A stretch of 64,000 nucleotides of DNA from Hypericum androsaemum (taxonomy: Eukaryota > Streptophyta > Magnoliopsida > Malpighiales > Hypericaceae). The DNA is taken from NCBI GenBank assembly GCA_963995505.1, contig OZ023192.1, positions 2,014,001 to 2,078,000 on the forward strand, in the 5' to 3' direction. Both the position numbers and the translations under genes were made by a program. How positions within the stretch are numbered: position 1 is the first letter of the stretch; every line of letters begins with the position of its first letter. Shown here one piece after another: positions 11,064 to 22,699 of this stretch. The notes below the pieces were generated by a model. The model saw only the letters and a program-made list of their open reading frames with translations, made no database searches and was not told the DNA's origin.

Positions 11064-11818
11064 GCATGTCGCTCGCCTAGAATATGACAGAGGTCTAACT
11101 GCAATATGCACTTTGATGGTTTCAAGCAGGTGGAATTTCCAATGATCATTCACTTCTGTTTCTTTGTACAATGGACAAGGTCTTAATCACAAACTATATT
11201 GTTCATCTCTTCTATGGTCTTATGTGATGCCCCCAGAATTCATGCGTTTTGTATTGTAACATGATACCGGAACATGTTAGTTATGATGTCGATCTCATGA
11301 CACACGAGATAAAACAAATTTTGGTTCGATGGACTTTGCTCAGGATCAAAATCCCAAACAAAATTAGTCTTTGTGACTAAGTCAATCTGGTTGTCAACTT
11401 CATAGGCTGTCGTCTGGCATGTCGAATACAGAAAAAAAAACCTCCATGAACAGCCAAATGGATAAAGGTTTGACCTTTCATGCAAGGACAGACTTTCCAT
11501 TACTTGGTTAAGAAGATGAATGGGATTTGATCCAGAGACTTCAAAGACAGTAGGAATAGTCTGATTCTCGGCCTCGATCATCATGCATCAATGGTTCAAA
11601 GCTATTACACAGAACTTTGAACATTTTCATAATAACACATTTGCGGTAATGGCCGAGCAATAAACCAAAGTCATTCATTATCAATTCATAATTTAAAGTT
11701 TTGAGACATCCATTTTGTCCCAGATTAAGATAAAGAGTAGATAAAGGAAGTCAGAGGCTGAACTGGGGAGAATTTACATCTTCCAAATTTCATTTACATT
11801 GGATTGAAACCGAGCCGG
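11064..11818. other. Convergent 3' region between the small gene and ATG8
   Basis: This 755-bp space holds the 3' ends of two converging genes. A minus-strand open frame (11240-11584) is without recognisable content and lies where the 3' untranslated regions are expected. Confidence 0.35.
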
Positions 11819-13246
11819 TTACTGGGATCCGAATGTGTTCTCCCCACTGTAAGTCATGTAAAGGAAACCATCTTCATCCTTGTTTTCCTCATAAATTGCA
11901 GACATGACAGCAGCTGGAAATATGATAGAGCGGGGTCAGAAACAATCATTAAATCTGTAGCTAATTGCTTGGTATATGGTGAGTTGCCACTCACCAGTAG
12001 GAGGGAGGGTGTTCTTGACGAAGACGAAAATAGCCTTTTCTGCACTCAGCTTAATCCTCTTCCGAACAACATAAACGAACTGTCCCACGGTCAAATCAGC
12101 TGGCACAAGGTATCTAGATGACAGAAGGAAAAAGAAAGAACGGTTAGGCTTAACCCCCAATATTTCAACCCATCAATTCCTTCGAATAACTGAGCAATTC
12201 TTAGCCTAGATCTTAATCTACAAAGCAAGGATGGATTCAAACCAACCAAAAACCAGGATGACAATGTTAACAGCATTACTAATACAACGGTTTTAAAACA
12301 ATAGACAGCCTTGAGATAATTTTTTTAAACTCCTGCTGAATTGATGAAAAATTCTAGATTTTGTACCATCAAACAAAAAGTAGTGACAACTACCAACGCC
12401 ATATTCAGATCTCGTTCTCCATTCTGATAAGTTCAATTTCTCATAACTAAACAGGCTCCAGATTTTTATAATTAAATAGAGACATAGCCATCAACAGAGC
12501 ATGCATATGATGAGCAGAAGAGGAGAAAGCAACAAACTTTTTCTTATCAATATCGGGGACATCACTTTTTTCAGCCTTCTCCACAATCACCTGCAACAAG
12601 TTTCCATATCACAAGATGAGCAAAGGAATTCCACAAGTCTAATTTAGAATGACAAAAGAGAGGTTGATTTCTCACGGGTATTCTATCAGGATACTTCTCC
12701 CTAATCCGTGAAGCCTCCGCCTGTCTCCTCTCTAAAACGCAAAACCAAAAAGTCAGACACAGGGAACATAACAGTTTCACATCAACATATATGGGACGAA
12801 CCCAAAGTCTTAAACGAAAGAGAAGAACAAGTGAGCAATCAGCTCATACAAATCATAACAAATTAAAGACCAAGAAACTACACACTTCTAATGCACAGAA
12901 GTCATGAACTGCGGAGAAGCAAATCCAAAGTAGATTCTGAATGCCTCAGAAACTTATCCCATGTCATGACTGGATCCCAACAAAATGAATTACACAATCC
13001 AGAAAGAGCCAAACACAGGCTTAGCCTCAAAATTCCATAAACTACAATGATCTCCACAAGCAACTCAAACTAAATCCTTCAGAACCTCACAAACAACAAG
13101 TAACACAATTATTATTTTTTTATTAAAAAAAATCAAACTTGAGATTCTTCAGAATTAGAAGTCACAACAAGGAAACACAAAAAGATGGAACAAAATTAAA
13201 AAGCCTTACCCAAGGGATGTTCAAGCTTGAAGGAACTTTTGGCCAT
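11819..13246 (-). CDS. ATG8: Autophagy ubiquitin-like protein ATG8
   Basis: Five coding exons are 13246-13210, 12731-12676, 12590-12538, 12113-11995 and 11913-11819, all with GT-AG borders. The total is 360 nt, or 119 aa, the normal family length. The protein starts [16 protein letters not shown], contains the [16 protein letters not shown] segment, and has the ubiquitin-fold core [19 protein letters not shown]. It ends in GENTFGSQ. The Phe-Gly followed by two residues is the ATG4 cleavage site that exposes glycine for conjugation to phosphatidylethanolamine on autophagosome membranes. The sequence fits the clade of plant ATG8 with C-terminal extension. A further intron probably lies in the 5' leader (donor near 13637). 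A MULE sits just beyond the presumed promoter, at 13776. Assignment is near certain. The paralogue letter cannot be given. Confidence 0.97.
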
Positions 13247-13727
13247 CCTTGCACTTAAACTTGAAATTCTTCGAGAATTAAGATCCCCTGTGGTTTTAAA
13301 ACATCTAAACATATCAAACCCACAACCAAAACATAATTTTTTTTCTTCCCAAAGATTGAAACTTTATAAGCTTCCTGGGCTAAACAAGAAGCACCCAATT
13401 AATAAAGATTGAAACTTTTAACTTTTTGAGACATACCCTTTACACGAAACAATCGAATTACGGTTTTCTTCCTCCAAAATAGATCAATTCAAAAAAAAAT
13501 TGGCTGATTGATTTTTAATTGATGGAATTGGAGTTTATAAAAGAAAAGGTGGGGCACCCAAAACAGAGAAAATGTCGAAATCAATGGAAGAAAAGAGAGA
13601 ATAATTAAGAGAGGGAGAGGAAGGAGACGGAGATTACTTGTTGAAGAGGAGGAAGGAAGAGAGGAAACTTGTTAGAGCTGGAAATTCTGATCCCTACACG
13701 AAAACCACAAAGTTGTTGCTTTGTTGC

Positions 13728-13770
<43 letters not shown>

Positions 13771-13775
13771 TATTA
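13728..13775. repeat. (ATT)n microsatellite upstream of ATG8
   Basis: About 16 ATT units with slight interruption. Its last nine bases, TATTTATTA, are the target site of the adjacent MULE. Confidence 0.9.
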
Positions 13776-14010
13776 GGGTTAAAGACACTTTAGTACCCTG
13801 TGTTATTTGAAATGGACACTTTAAGTCTTGTGTTTTAAAAATTACCAAAAGAGTACCTTGTGTTTGTCTGTAGCTACCATCTAACTTCCGCACTTGAAAA
13901 TTTGTATAATCGAAAATGACGTGGACAAATTGTGGTAGAGATATGACACGATGGCAAAAAAAAGATGATGTGGATTAAATGTAAAAAAAAAACTCAATCG
14001 TCTTCCTCGC

Positions 14011-14055
<45 letters not shown>

Positions 14056-14988
14056 GTGGTGGTCCATCTTGGAACTTCACATACCCATCGCCGACACAAG
14101 AAGGCGACTCCGTGTCCTTGAAACACTATTGTTGTTCCACGCACAACATTAGTAGCAGGCGTAGGATGGCAAAACCAATGGAGGCGAGAGGACGTAGATT
14201 CAGGCGGTCGGGGAACCCGACAGCCAAGCTCCTGGACTGTTAGATGCGGATCTCAGCGGCGACCTCGAGAAGGAGGTCAGGACGACGATGGTGCTACGGC
14301 GGCTGAGACCTGCAAATCAAAAGTTCTCGTAGCCGCGGAGGAGGGGTGGAAGATGACAGTGATATTCAGGTGAGGCGGAAGATAGAAAAATTCTGCAGTC
14401 GAGGAGGACGACGACGGTCATAGAGGCCATGAAACCTAATTCGATGATGGTCCGTCTTCTTGCTTCCGATGTGAAGAAATGAAAGGGCCAAAAGATAGTT
14501 ATGTCTTATTGGGACCAAATCAGTACAACCGACCTCATTACCGCTTCCTTGAGTGCGAGACCTTCCCTAATTTTGTCCTAATAAGACATATCCATCTTCT
14601 TGCATCTGAGTGGAAGCTCAGCGACTGAAGGACGAGGATGGCGGTGACCTCGAAGGCAAGATCTTTCTATCGAGATGAGGCAATGAGGAGGAGAGTTCTA
14701 AATGGGTCATGAAGATGGCGGTCTTAGGTTGGAGACTAAAGAGAGGGGCCGGGGAAGAGGATGCTTCTGTTTTCCCCACATCAACCTTTTCCTTCATCAT
14801 GCCATGTCACGGCCAGATTTTGTCCACTTCATTTGAAGTTCCCAGAATTTTAAAGTCAGATAATCACCTATTTTATAAATGGTGGTAAAGGGAAAACACA
14901 AGGTACTCTTTTGGTAGTTTTTGAAACACAAGACCTAAAGTGTCCATTTCATATGACACATGGTACTTTACTAAAGTGTCTTTAACCC
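13776..14988. mobile_element. Mutator-like element, 1.2 kb, GGGTTAAAGACAC family
   Basis: Both ends read GGGTTAAAGACACTTTAGTA inward. Similarity extends about 180 bp per arm (13776-13955 and 14803-14988). A perfect 9-bp target duplication, TATTTATTA, lies at 13767-13775 and 14989-14997. The interior is moderately GC-rich and includes a long CT repeat (14014-14052). No transposase was found, and no captured gene was recognised. It shares its terminal motif with the element at 35357-36304. Confidence 0.88.
14014..14052. repeat. (CT)n microsatellite inside the MULE
   Basis: About 19 uninterrupted CT dinucleotides, read as Ser-Leu or Glu-Arg runs in translated frames. It explains spurious open frames here. 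Confidence 0.9.
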
Positions 14989-15420
14989 TATTTATTATTA
15001 TATAAAGGGAAATTTTGGGGTTTTTTATTTGGGGTTGAATTAGGAAATTAGGATGCGTAGCTAGCTTCTCTAGATTTCTCTCTTTTTATTACTTTGGTTG
15101 AAGGGACTCTCTATTTTAACTCTCAAGAATTTTTATGTCGAAAAGTACATAAATCAATTGAAAAAATAATTATTCTAATTTGAACTTGGTTAGTTTTTTC
15201 GAATGTGGACTTGCCACTTTGACAAGGAATTATATGGAGAAATAGTATCGGTAAGACAAAAAATATTCCAATTTATTTGTTCTTTCAAGCGTATGAAATA
15301 ATAATAGATATTACGCTAATTAACATCCCAATGGGTCAACTTAGACATAATATTTTGTTATAGGGTAACTTAGACTTAATTAGATTCTATAAAACACTCA
15401 TATTCATCAACCCCACAAAT

Positions 15421-16208
15421 TTAGGGTGAGCAGTTGGTCTGAATCAGATCAATCTGATCTGAACCATAAAAATCGAGAACCAAAAAAGAAGACATAACAA
15501 ATTCGATCCAATCCGATTAAGCTATGAATTCAAACCAGAACCGAACTAAAAAAAGTAGTTCTAATCTGATTCGGAACTGAGGACCAAAAAATTCATAATG
15601 AATATACAACCTACTAGACGAAAAAAAATCGTGCATCTAAAAATTGAGCTTTACAAAAATGGGATTTATAAATAGTAACTTCATGGCATCCTTGAAAGAT
15701 TATAAATTCTAATCCAAACTTATGTGTACGTGAACTCTACTGTCTCTAAGTACTTTAACATGAAGGTAAACTAAATAGAACTAGAATGGTTGTGATAAAT
15801 AATTGTAATTACCAACTAAAATTGTATGTCACAAAATTCCTCCTACACACAGTTTTAATATAGACTAATCGTGACAATAAAAAACAAGAAATTTTCCTTG
15901 TCCGGGAACATCAAGATACCACTAATGAAGTACTTTTTTATATAAGTGATAGGTTGTACTTGTGCTTTGAAAGAGTACAGATCTTTACTTGTGTTTTAAC
16001 AAGAGATGGTAAGGGATCATGAAAAAAAATTATGGTTTGGTTCGGATCTTTACGGTTCCATGCAATAAAATCCGGACCAGAACCAAAAACTATTTTTTGA
16101 GTAAAAAAGAACCGATTGGGACCAATTTTTTTTTGGATCTAGTTCTGGGCCAGATTTTTAGGTTTGGCTTGGTCCAATTCTGTGGTTCTTGATTTTTTTG
16201 TTTACCAA
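15421..16208. mobile_element. Possible degenerate hAT-like element
   Basis: The left side (TAGGGTGAGCAG, then repeated GATC/GAACC words) and the right side (GGTTCGGATC, TGGTTCTTGATT) resemble the subterminal word repeats of plant hAT elements in inverted arrangement. A matching right terminus and target duplication could not be shown, so borders are approximate and the class is uncertain. Confidence 0.25.
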
Positions 16209-16244
16209 CCAATAAAAAATCAAAGGAAAAAAATTCATTTTTGT

Positions 16245-17150
16245 TTGATTTGGTCAAATTTGAGATATGATCATTTGGTTAAAAAATTATAAATAGTACT
16301 TGTAGCTTCATTGGCCAATCACATAAAGGCTCGGGCAACTATTCGAAATTTTCTCGACTCCCAGCCTCAAAACAACATCATTTTGTATACTACTTGGCAT
16401 GCCAGCTCAACATTTTTTTTAACTCATAGACAATGAGGTATCTTAGAGTAAATTAATGCCACCTCAAAAAAATTCCTAAAATTTTCTCTCCTCTCTCGAC
16501 CTCCTCAAACCTACCCCTCTTCAAACAGTCAAAAAGAATAATATGGAAACTAAATTAATGCCACCTTGTTTACTCCCCATATTAAAACCCTCAATCATCT
16601 CTAAATTTTTTATTCAATTCTTACCGACACCAACCAGAAATTACGTCAGTATCAAACACCTCATTAACACCCACACTCCTTCCCTCCCTCTCTCGAAATA
16701 GAGTAAAGAGAGGGTTGAAACAATGCGAGTGAGGTGTTTGCTACACACATAATTTCTGGTCGGTGTGGGTAATAAAAGAATAAGAAATCTAGAGAAGATC
16801 AGGGGCTTTTATAGGGGGAGTAAATGAGGTGGCATTAATTTAGTTTCCATGTTCTTCTTTTTGACTATTTGAAGAGGGGGAGGCTTGAGGAGGTCGAGAA
16901 AGGAGAGAAAAAATTTAGGAATTTTTTTTTAAATTTTACTCTAAGACACCTCGTGACTTACGAGTTAAAAAAAAGTTGAGTCGATGTGCCACGTCTTATA
17001 CGAAATGGACTCGTTTTGAGGCTCGGACTCCAGGAAGCTTCGGATAGCTTCCTGAACTTTTATGTGATCGGTCAACAAACAAAAACATAGTATACCATAT
17101 TAGCGTTTTTGAACCATACATATCTCAAAATTGACCAAATCTTAGATTAC
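16245..17150. repeat. Large imperfect inverted repeat (foldback element), 0.9 kb
   Basis: The left arm (about 16245-16690) and right arm (about 16700-17150) are reverse complements over roughly 400 bp. Matching blocks include TTTGGTCAAATTTGAGATAT with its partner near 17120-17150, GGCCAATCACATAAA with TTTATGTGATCGGTC, and AATTAATGCCACCTC with GAGGTGGCATTAATT. The short centre is CT-rich. A transcript would fold into a long hairpin. No clear target duplication or gene was seen. Confidence 0.8.
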
Positions 17151-17574
17151 AAAAGTGAAATTTTCCCAAAGTTAAACTTGTAATTAGGTGTAATATTTAC
17201 CTTTCAAAAAACAACAATCCATACTTACAAAGAACTTGTCATGTTTATATTATTTTGATTGAAAGCACTTAGTATTTAGATACTTATTGTACCGACTAAT
17301 TAAGATTTGTTGCGTATGATCTTTATGACAAAACTACTCCAACAAATATTTAACAATGTTATATTTTCAATAACTGACTTCTTAATTAAATTAGAATAAT
17401 GCTACTAATTGGTACTTATCATGGTTATATAAAACACACTAAAGTCGTTTACTTCTCTTACTAATTTTTTGTTGGAAACGTCTCTTGCTAATTAAAGATG
17501 ATTATTAGTACTACCCCACAATAATAGATTATTAACAGGCTGATATTTCCCTGTCTAATTAAGAAAATACAGTA

Positions 17575-17610
<36 letters not shown>

Positions 17611-18531
17611 CACAAAGGCCATCATCTCCTAAACCCTAGGATCATCCTCCTCTCCCTTCTCCTATAATTATTGAACCTCTCATCTTTCAGGGTGGTTCTC
17701 TTCCAAAAATATATGATCAATTATTTTGTTTATATCGGCTGTTATTCCAAACACTTGCTAAGCCGAGTAATCTAGGAAGTTGAATGTGACATTTCAAAAA
17801 TGGAAAAACTCCCCAATATCATATTCTTAAATGTCGGATCAATGGGTGAAGATGGGGCAGTGTTTTTCTTCTTCAACATCAGCACCAACACAAGGCTTAA
17901 ATGGAGGAAATTAGTAGGCAGGTTTCAAGAAGCTCGAGGAGAAGATGGATGGCGTTGGCAAACGAACAAAGGACAAAGTTGTATATATTAAGGAGGTGTG
18001 TGATTATGCTTTTGCGCTGTAATAAGTATGGGAAGTACTGTGATTCGGTAAAACCCTTGACTAATTAGTTGACTATTTTTTTAGTTTATATGAGCTGCTA
18101 TTTGGACATGTGCTACCAGAACGACTAATTCAGGTTTGAGTCAGATAAAATTTTTGAATGGTAGAAAAATTCTCCCAATAAGTATTTAAATCCGCTACTG
18201 CTTATATATAGATAATTGTCTTCTCAGTTCATAGAGAAAAATGGCAGCAACAGAAGCTGCCTCATGAACATGAACCGGACTACCGCTAATAAATGACGTA
18301 AATTACAGCTTTATAGATTTCTAGCCTCTCTTTTTTATTGGACCCTATTGCTAAATTCCTATATTTTTTTTGTTAATCTTCGGAGTCGAGCAGTGTCGGG
18401 ACCCCTGTAGCTAAATTCCTACGCTTTGGTGTGCCTATATTATGTTTTGTATTATTGCCAAAGAATGTGAATGCAGGAAGGAAAAATGACCCTAAACTGT
18501 ACATTCCTACAGCCATTCTATGAAGTGTCCT
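17151..18531. other. AT-rich intergenic DNA with a (TA)n tract
   Basis: The only distinct item is a TA dinucleotide tract of about 35 bases at 17573-17609. The 3' end of the galactosyltransferase transcript probably lies in 18300-18531. Confidence 0.4.
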
Positions 18532-21500
18532 TCAAAAACTTGCTCTCTGCAGAGCGTTCGTCTCTTCGCCACAGCGCTTGTGTATGTCCATCATCCTCTC
18601 AACTGACCGGCAGATCCCGCTGCATTTCCAGTCGAATGAGGCAGCACAGACGTTGCCTAGCTGAGCCTTCCACTCACAATCTGCAGACATGCAATGTCAC
18701 AGGAAAGTTAGAGCTCGGAATTGTTACAAACTCGGACACAGTCGTATGCATTGAACAGTCATGCCGACCGTAAAAACAGGAATACAACAGCCACCAGCAA
18801 GCAAATTTCAAGCAGTCAGGTAAAAGTCCGGTCGTTAAGCTAGTTGCAACCTTGAAATTACAAACCAGCATATCGGAAGTCGCTCGAATTCTCCGACATC
18901 ACTTATCCGCACCTAATATTGTATAAAGCAGTCCCTAGCCAAGAGAAAATGTACTGCAAAAGAAGAACATCAATAGAAATTACCAGGAGGCGTGCCACAA
19001 CATAGGCTCCGTTCATCAACGTGCTCAACGTCTAAGCCAATTAACCAAGATCCCATCGAAACGTCTTCATTCGCAAACTTGTGAAGAAAATGCCTGAAAC
19101 AAATTAATTCCAAAAATTGGTAATATAGATCAAAACAGATTGCCCTTGCAAATAAAACCGAAAACTTAAGTAGGCAGCGTCTCACTTGATGCACTTACTG
19201 GTTTATGGATATATAGGTTGCCAAATCTTTGGATATGGCATAAAGTTGGCCAGTAGCATGACGGAAGTACTTGTTTCCTGGCTCGCCGAATTTCCAAAAC
19301 TCCGGTTCATGATATTTCACACCTCTAAGATAAAAACTCAAAATCAGAGACAATTCATTAACAATTTCCCAGTTCATTAACATTTTTACCCCTCTAACCA
19401 GAAAACGAAGACTTACTTTCTAAATAGTATAGGGCCAGACTTCATGCAGCCAATGTACACCATAGATTTTGTACGGTGTCCTGCTAAAATTGTTCCAAGA
19501 GTAGCTGACAAATCGGAAAAACGAGTCAGCCAACAAGATTATGAAGATGCAAAAGCAAAACTGGTAATGGTTTATCCTCTTTTCTGCTTCCTATGATTCA
19601 CTGTCTAGTACAGCTTCGAGCAAAACTAAATGGCAATCACTTGATATTAGTTACACAAGAAACCCATCAGATAATCTGATGTGACACTAGAAGAAACTTC
19701 CAAAACCGATACCACAGTTTTAACAAAGATATACCGACATGCATCAGCCAAATTGAATTGTGAACTATCCTTTTGTTGCATTTTACTGTTGTTGACATGT
19801 ATTACTTGGATGTGTCACACAAAGTTACTCGGAAATACAAGCAAAACTTGGATGAATAATGCTTTGTCTGTACCCAAGTTCACGTGAACATCATCATCGA
19901 CTTTCAGGTAAAAGTCGGCATCCCACAAAGAAACAGCTGTTGCAAAGTAAGTCTTTGTCTTGGCTGATAATTCCAGGTACCCCTCTAGATGTTCCTGCAA
20001 AGTTTTACCAACAGGAAATTTCACTCTTTAGTTATACTACAAGAAGACTCCAAACAGAATGATTTGCCAAGACAGAGAGATTAGAGGATAAAGCATGAGC
20101 ATCACCAGCCTCAAGAAATCCCCGTACGCATTATCTTCTGCTTCAATAGCTTTGTCAAGAATGCCACCAGCTGTAGAACTATCCACAGAAGGCAGATTGT
20201 CCATAAGAGTCTATCTGATTAGTACTTTACAGCAATGAAGAACGGAGAGTGAACGAGAATTATGAACATAGCAATAAGAGATGATGGCATATATGTCAGG
20301 AAATAATTTCTCAAACAGATTTTAACTATCAAACCATAATCAGAATAGCTTTTTTAAGGTAATAATCAGACAGTTTAGTACAATGACTTCGTAAAAACCT
20401 TGAGGAAACCATGGGGATCTTATACAAGTCCCAACTAGTGGACCTAAGAATGATCAAGCAAAATGTCCAACAAGCTAAAAGACATTGCATTCAATGACCA
20501 GTTGACCACCTAGGTTAATATTAGTTGCTGTAATGGGGAAAGTAGGAGTCGGGATGTATGCATTTCAGTTCATAGAAATCGGTTGTCGGCAGAAATGGGA
20601 AACTCACCTGTGACCTATAACAAACCGGATGATTATGCCCTTTTCCTTCTCCAATTTTTTTCTTTCCTCGCCTAGTTAAGTATTCAACCAAACTTTCAGT
20701 CAGAAAAGTATTGAAGCGGAAATGGTTCATAATAACACTGTATTCCCAGAGAACACTCATTTATTACCTAAAATGTCACTCGGAAAGATAAAGATAAGAA
20801 CTTTTGGTAGATAACTCACCTTGTGGCATCCAAGTTGCACGAACGGAATCTCTTCGCTTCCGGCTGCTAAAAGCTGTATTAATCCCAATTACCATAAAAT
20901 ACTTTATTTTCGGGTTTCCTGATGGAGGAGATTGATTTGAAAAAGAAAAATGCTTTGCCTTGGCAGCAGCTAACTTCATCTCTAAGTTCGATATTTTAGT
21001 ACCGAGCATCCTGTATGTCATGATTACCAATGATTTAAAAATTGGCACCACTGTCATGAAATGCACAATGACATATCGCCATGGAGAAATAGGATCGAAG
21101 AGTATACTCTATATCATTCTGGTTCTTGGAAATCTGATCTAGGCTCTTGTTGGTTTGTTGATCTACAGCATTCTAGAGAAGAAAGAAGAATCAAATCAAA
21201 TACGGTAAGTGCAGAGACAATAGCACGAGGACGAGACGGACTTTACAGGAATCTACTTATAATAATTCAGTTAGTTAAAGTTCCTGGCCATCGTCGAGTA
21301 CCAGATTCTAAGCCTAATTGAAAGCAATGCGCATAGCAATTGCCTTTCAAATCCAAGAAAATCAAAAAAAGGTCTACACCTTGCGAAGGAAGCCAACTCC
21401 ACAAAAGCTAATGACAGCCAGATTCAATCTGTATTATCTAACAATTGATAATGAAGTGCCGGAAAGCAATCACTGCAGCCTATATCCTTGAATGACGTTC

Positions 21501-22397
21501 AAGGTGGCTGGTTGAGACAGACTAAGTCGTTTCTAATTCTCGAGAAGAGGACCTGGGTAAGGATTAAAGGAAACTTACATGCTTCAGATTACAATCTTCA
21601 AAATCTGAACTTGGTTCTTCAGGTATCATCCACATCCTGGTACAAGGAATTAAACTCAATATGACCAGCTATATAGTATGAATCGGAAAACCATGGTGGT
21701 TTAAAACCAGAGACAAGTTAATGGAAACTATAAAAGCACCAGATTTTCAAGTGACCGAGTTTCACATAGGCTTGGAGTTGTTTAGGCAAGAGGAAAAGCT
21801 GTAACATTCAGTACAGATTATCAAGCTAATTCCTTACGAATGCATGCATGATTCTGTTGGCGACCAGGCACAACCCGCAAACAGAGCATGACAAGTGCAA
21901 CAATGCCAGCCTATCTAATACCTGCCATTGCTAATCCAAGGGAAGCGTCAATGGAGGTAGAATAATGGAAGAAAAGAAACAGACAAAACGAGCTTTCAAC
22001 TGGCAAGCAAATAAATACATAATCACTTCACAATGATGAGCAACGAGAGAAGTTGAAGATCATAATAGTTCTAAACGAAGCGACCATATGCATCCAACTA
22101 AACCAGCAGGCCATTGATGAGCCTCATTCCAGTTATCCCACAGGAGTCACTAAACTTGCAAAAATACCATCTTTTAAAGGGAACCCAGTTGACTTAATTG
22201 CATCATCAGGTCAGAAACAAAACCAAAGTTGCAAACTTTAACAAACAACAACAACAACCAATTGGCCAAATCAAGTACCTATTGGTGAAGAAGGTTCCAG
22301 CCAAAAAGCTGCCAAGACAGAGCAGGAGAGCCCATCTCCGAGGAATGAAGCTCCTTGGACCAGTGTTGTCCCCCACCCCTCTACCCTTCAATGACAT
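18532..22397 (-). CDS. GT31 beta-1,3-galactosyltransferase (Golgi, DUF4094 + Galactosyl_T)
   Basis: Eleven coding exons: 22397-22279, 21636-21579, 21172-21108, 21010-20820, 20671-20608, 20178-20106, 19994-19874, 19504-19417, 19324-19199, 19093-18984 and 18680-18532. All have GT-AG borders, and the frame closes at 1164 nt (387 aa). It is a type II membrane protein with a single N-terminal anchor ([19 protein letters not shown], about residues 22-40). A DUF4094 stem ([14 protein letters not shown]) and the GT31 domain follow. The metal/nucleotide-sugar motif is VDDDVHVN (DDD at 223-225), and a conserved NEDVSMGSW lies near 310-318. The C-terminus is Cys-rich ([13 protein letters not shown]). 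Plant members of this family add beta-1,3-galactose to arabinogalactan proteins or N-glycans. The exact acceptor cannot be told from sequence. A (CT)n tract lies in the leader region (22551-22585). Confidence 0.94.
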
Positions 22398-22544
22398 GGC
22401 GCTGCTCCCTTCAGAAATCTGCAAGCAACCCAACAAAGGAACCGAACTGAATCAACTGAACTGATTGGTCTCAGACAGGAAACAAATGTACAGTGTCCTA
22501 AGCGAATCAAAGGGCACACGTGCAATACCAAAACAAGAACACCA

Positions 22545-22550
<6 letters not shown>

Positions 22551-22585
<35 letters not shown>
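22551..22585. repeat. (CT)n microsatellite in the leader region of the galactosyltransferase gene
   Basis: Seventeen CT units about 155 bases upstream of the ATG. On the gene strand this is a GA tract, common in plant 5' untranslated regions. Confidence 0.85.
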
Positions 22586-22587
<2 letters not shown>

Positions 22588-22699
22588 AAGTTGCTGCAGA
22601 GGAAGAGAGGTGAGCAGTGAATTGACCCACCAACGACCAACAATTTACCTTCTTAATAGACCAAAACATTAACATGGAACGAAACCCTTTTAAGTAAAT

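Noticed and set aside
13881..14243. Open frames with Glu-Arg or Ser-Leu runs
   Set aside because: They are translations of the (CT)n microsatellite inside the MULE.
20161..20215. Alternative upstream acceptor for galactosyltransferase exon 6 (before ATAGACTC)
   Set aside because: It brings a stop in frame or breaks phase. The acceptor at 20179 keeps the conserved sequence after HS.
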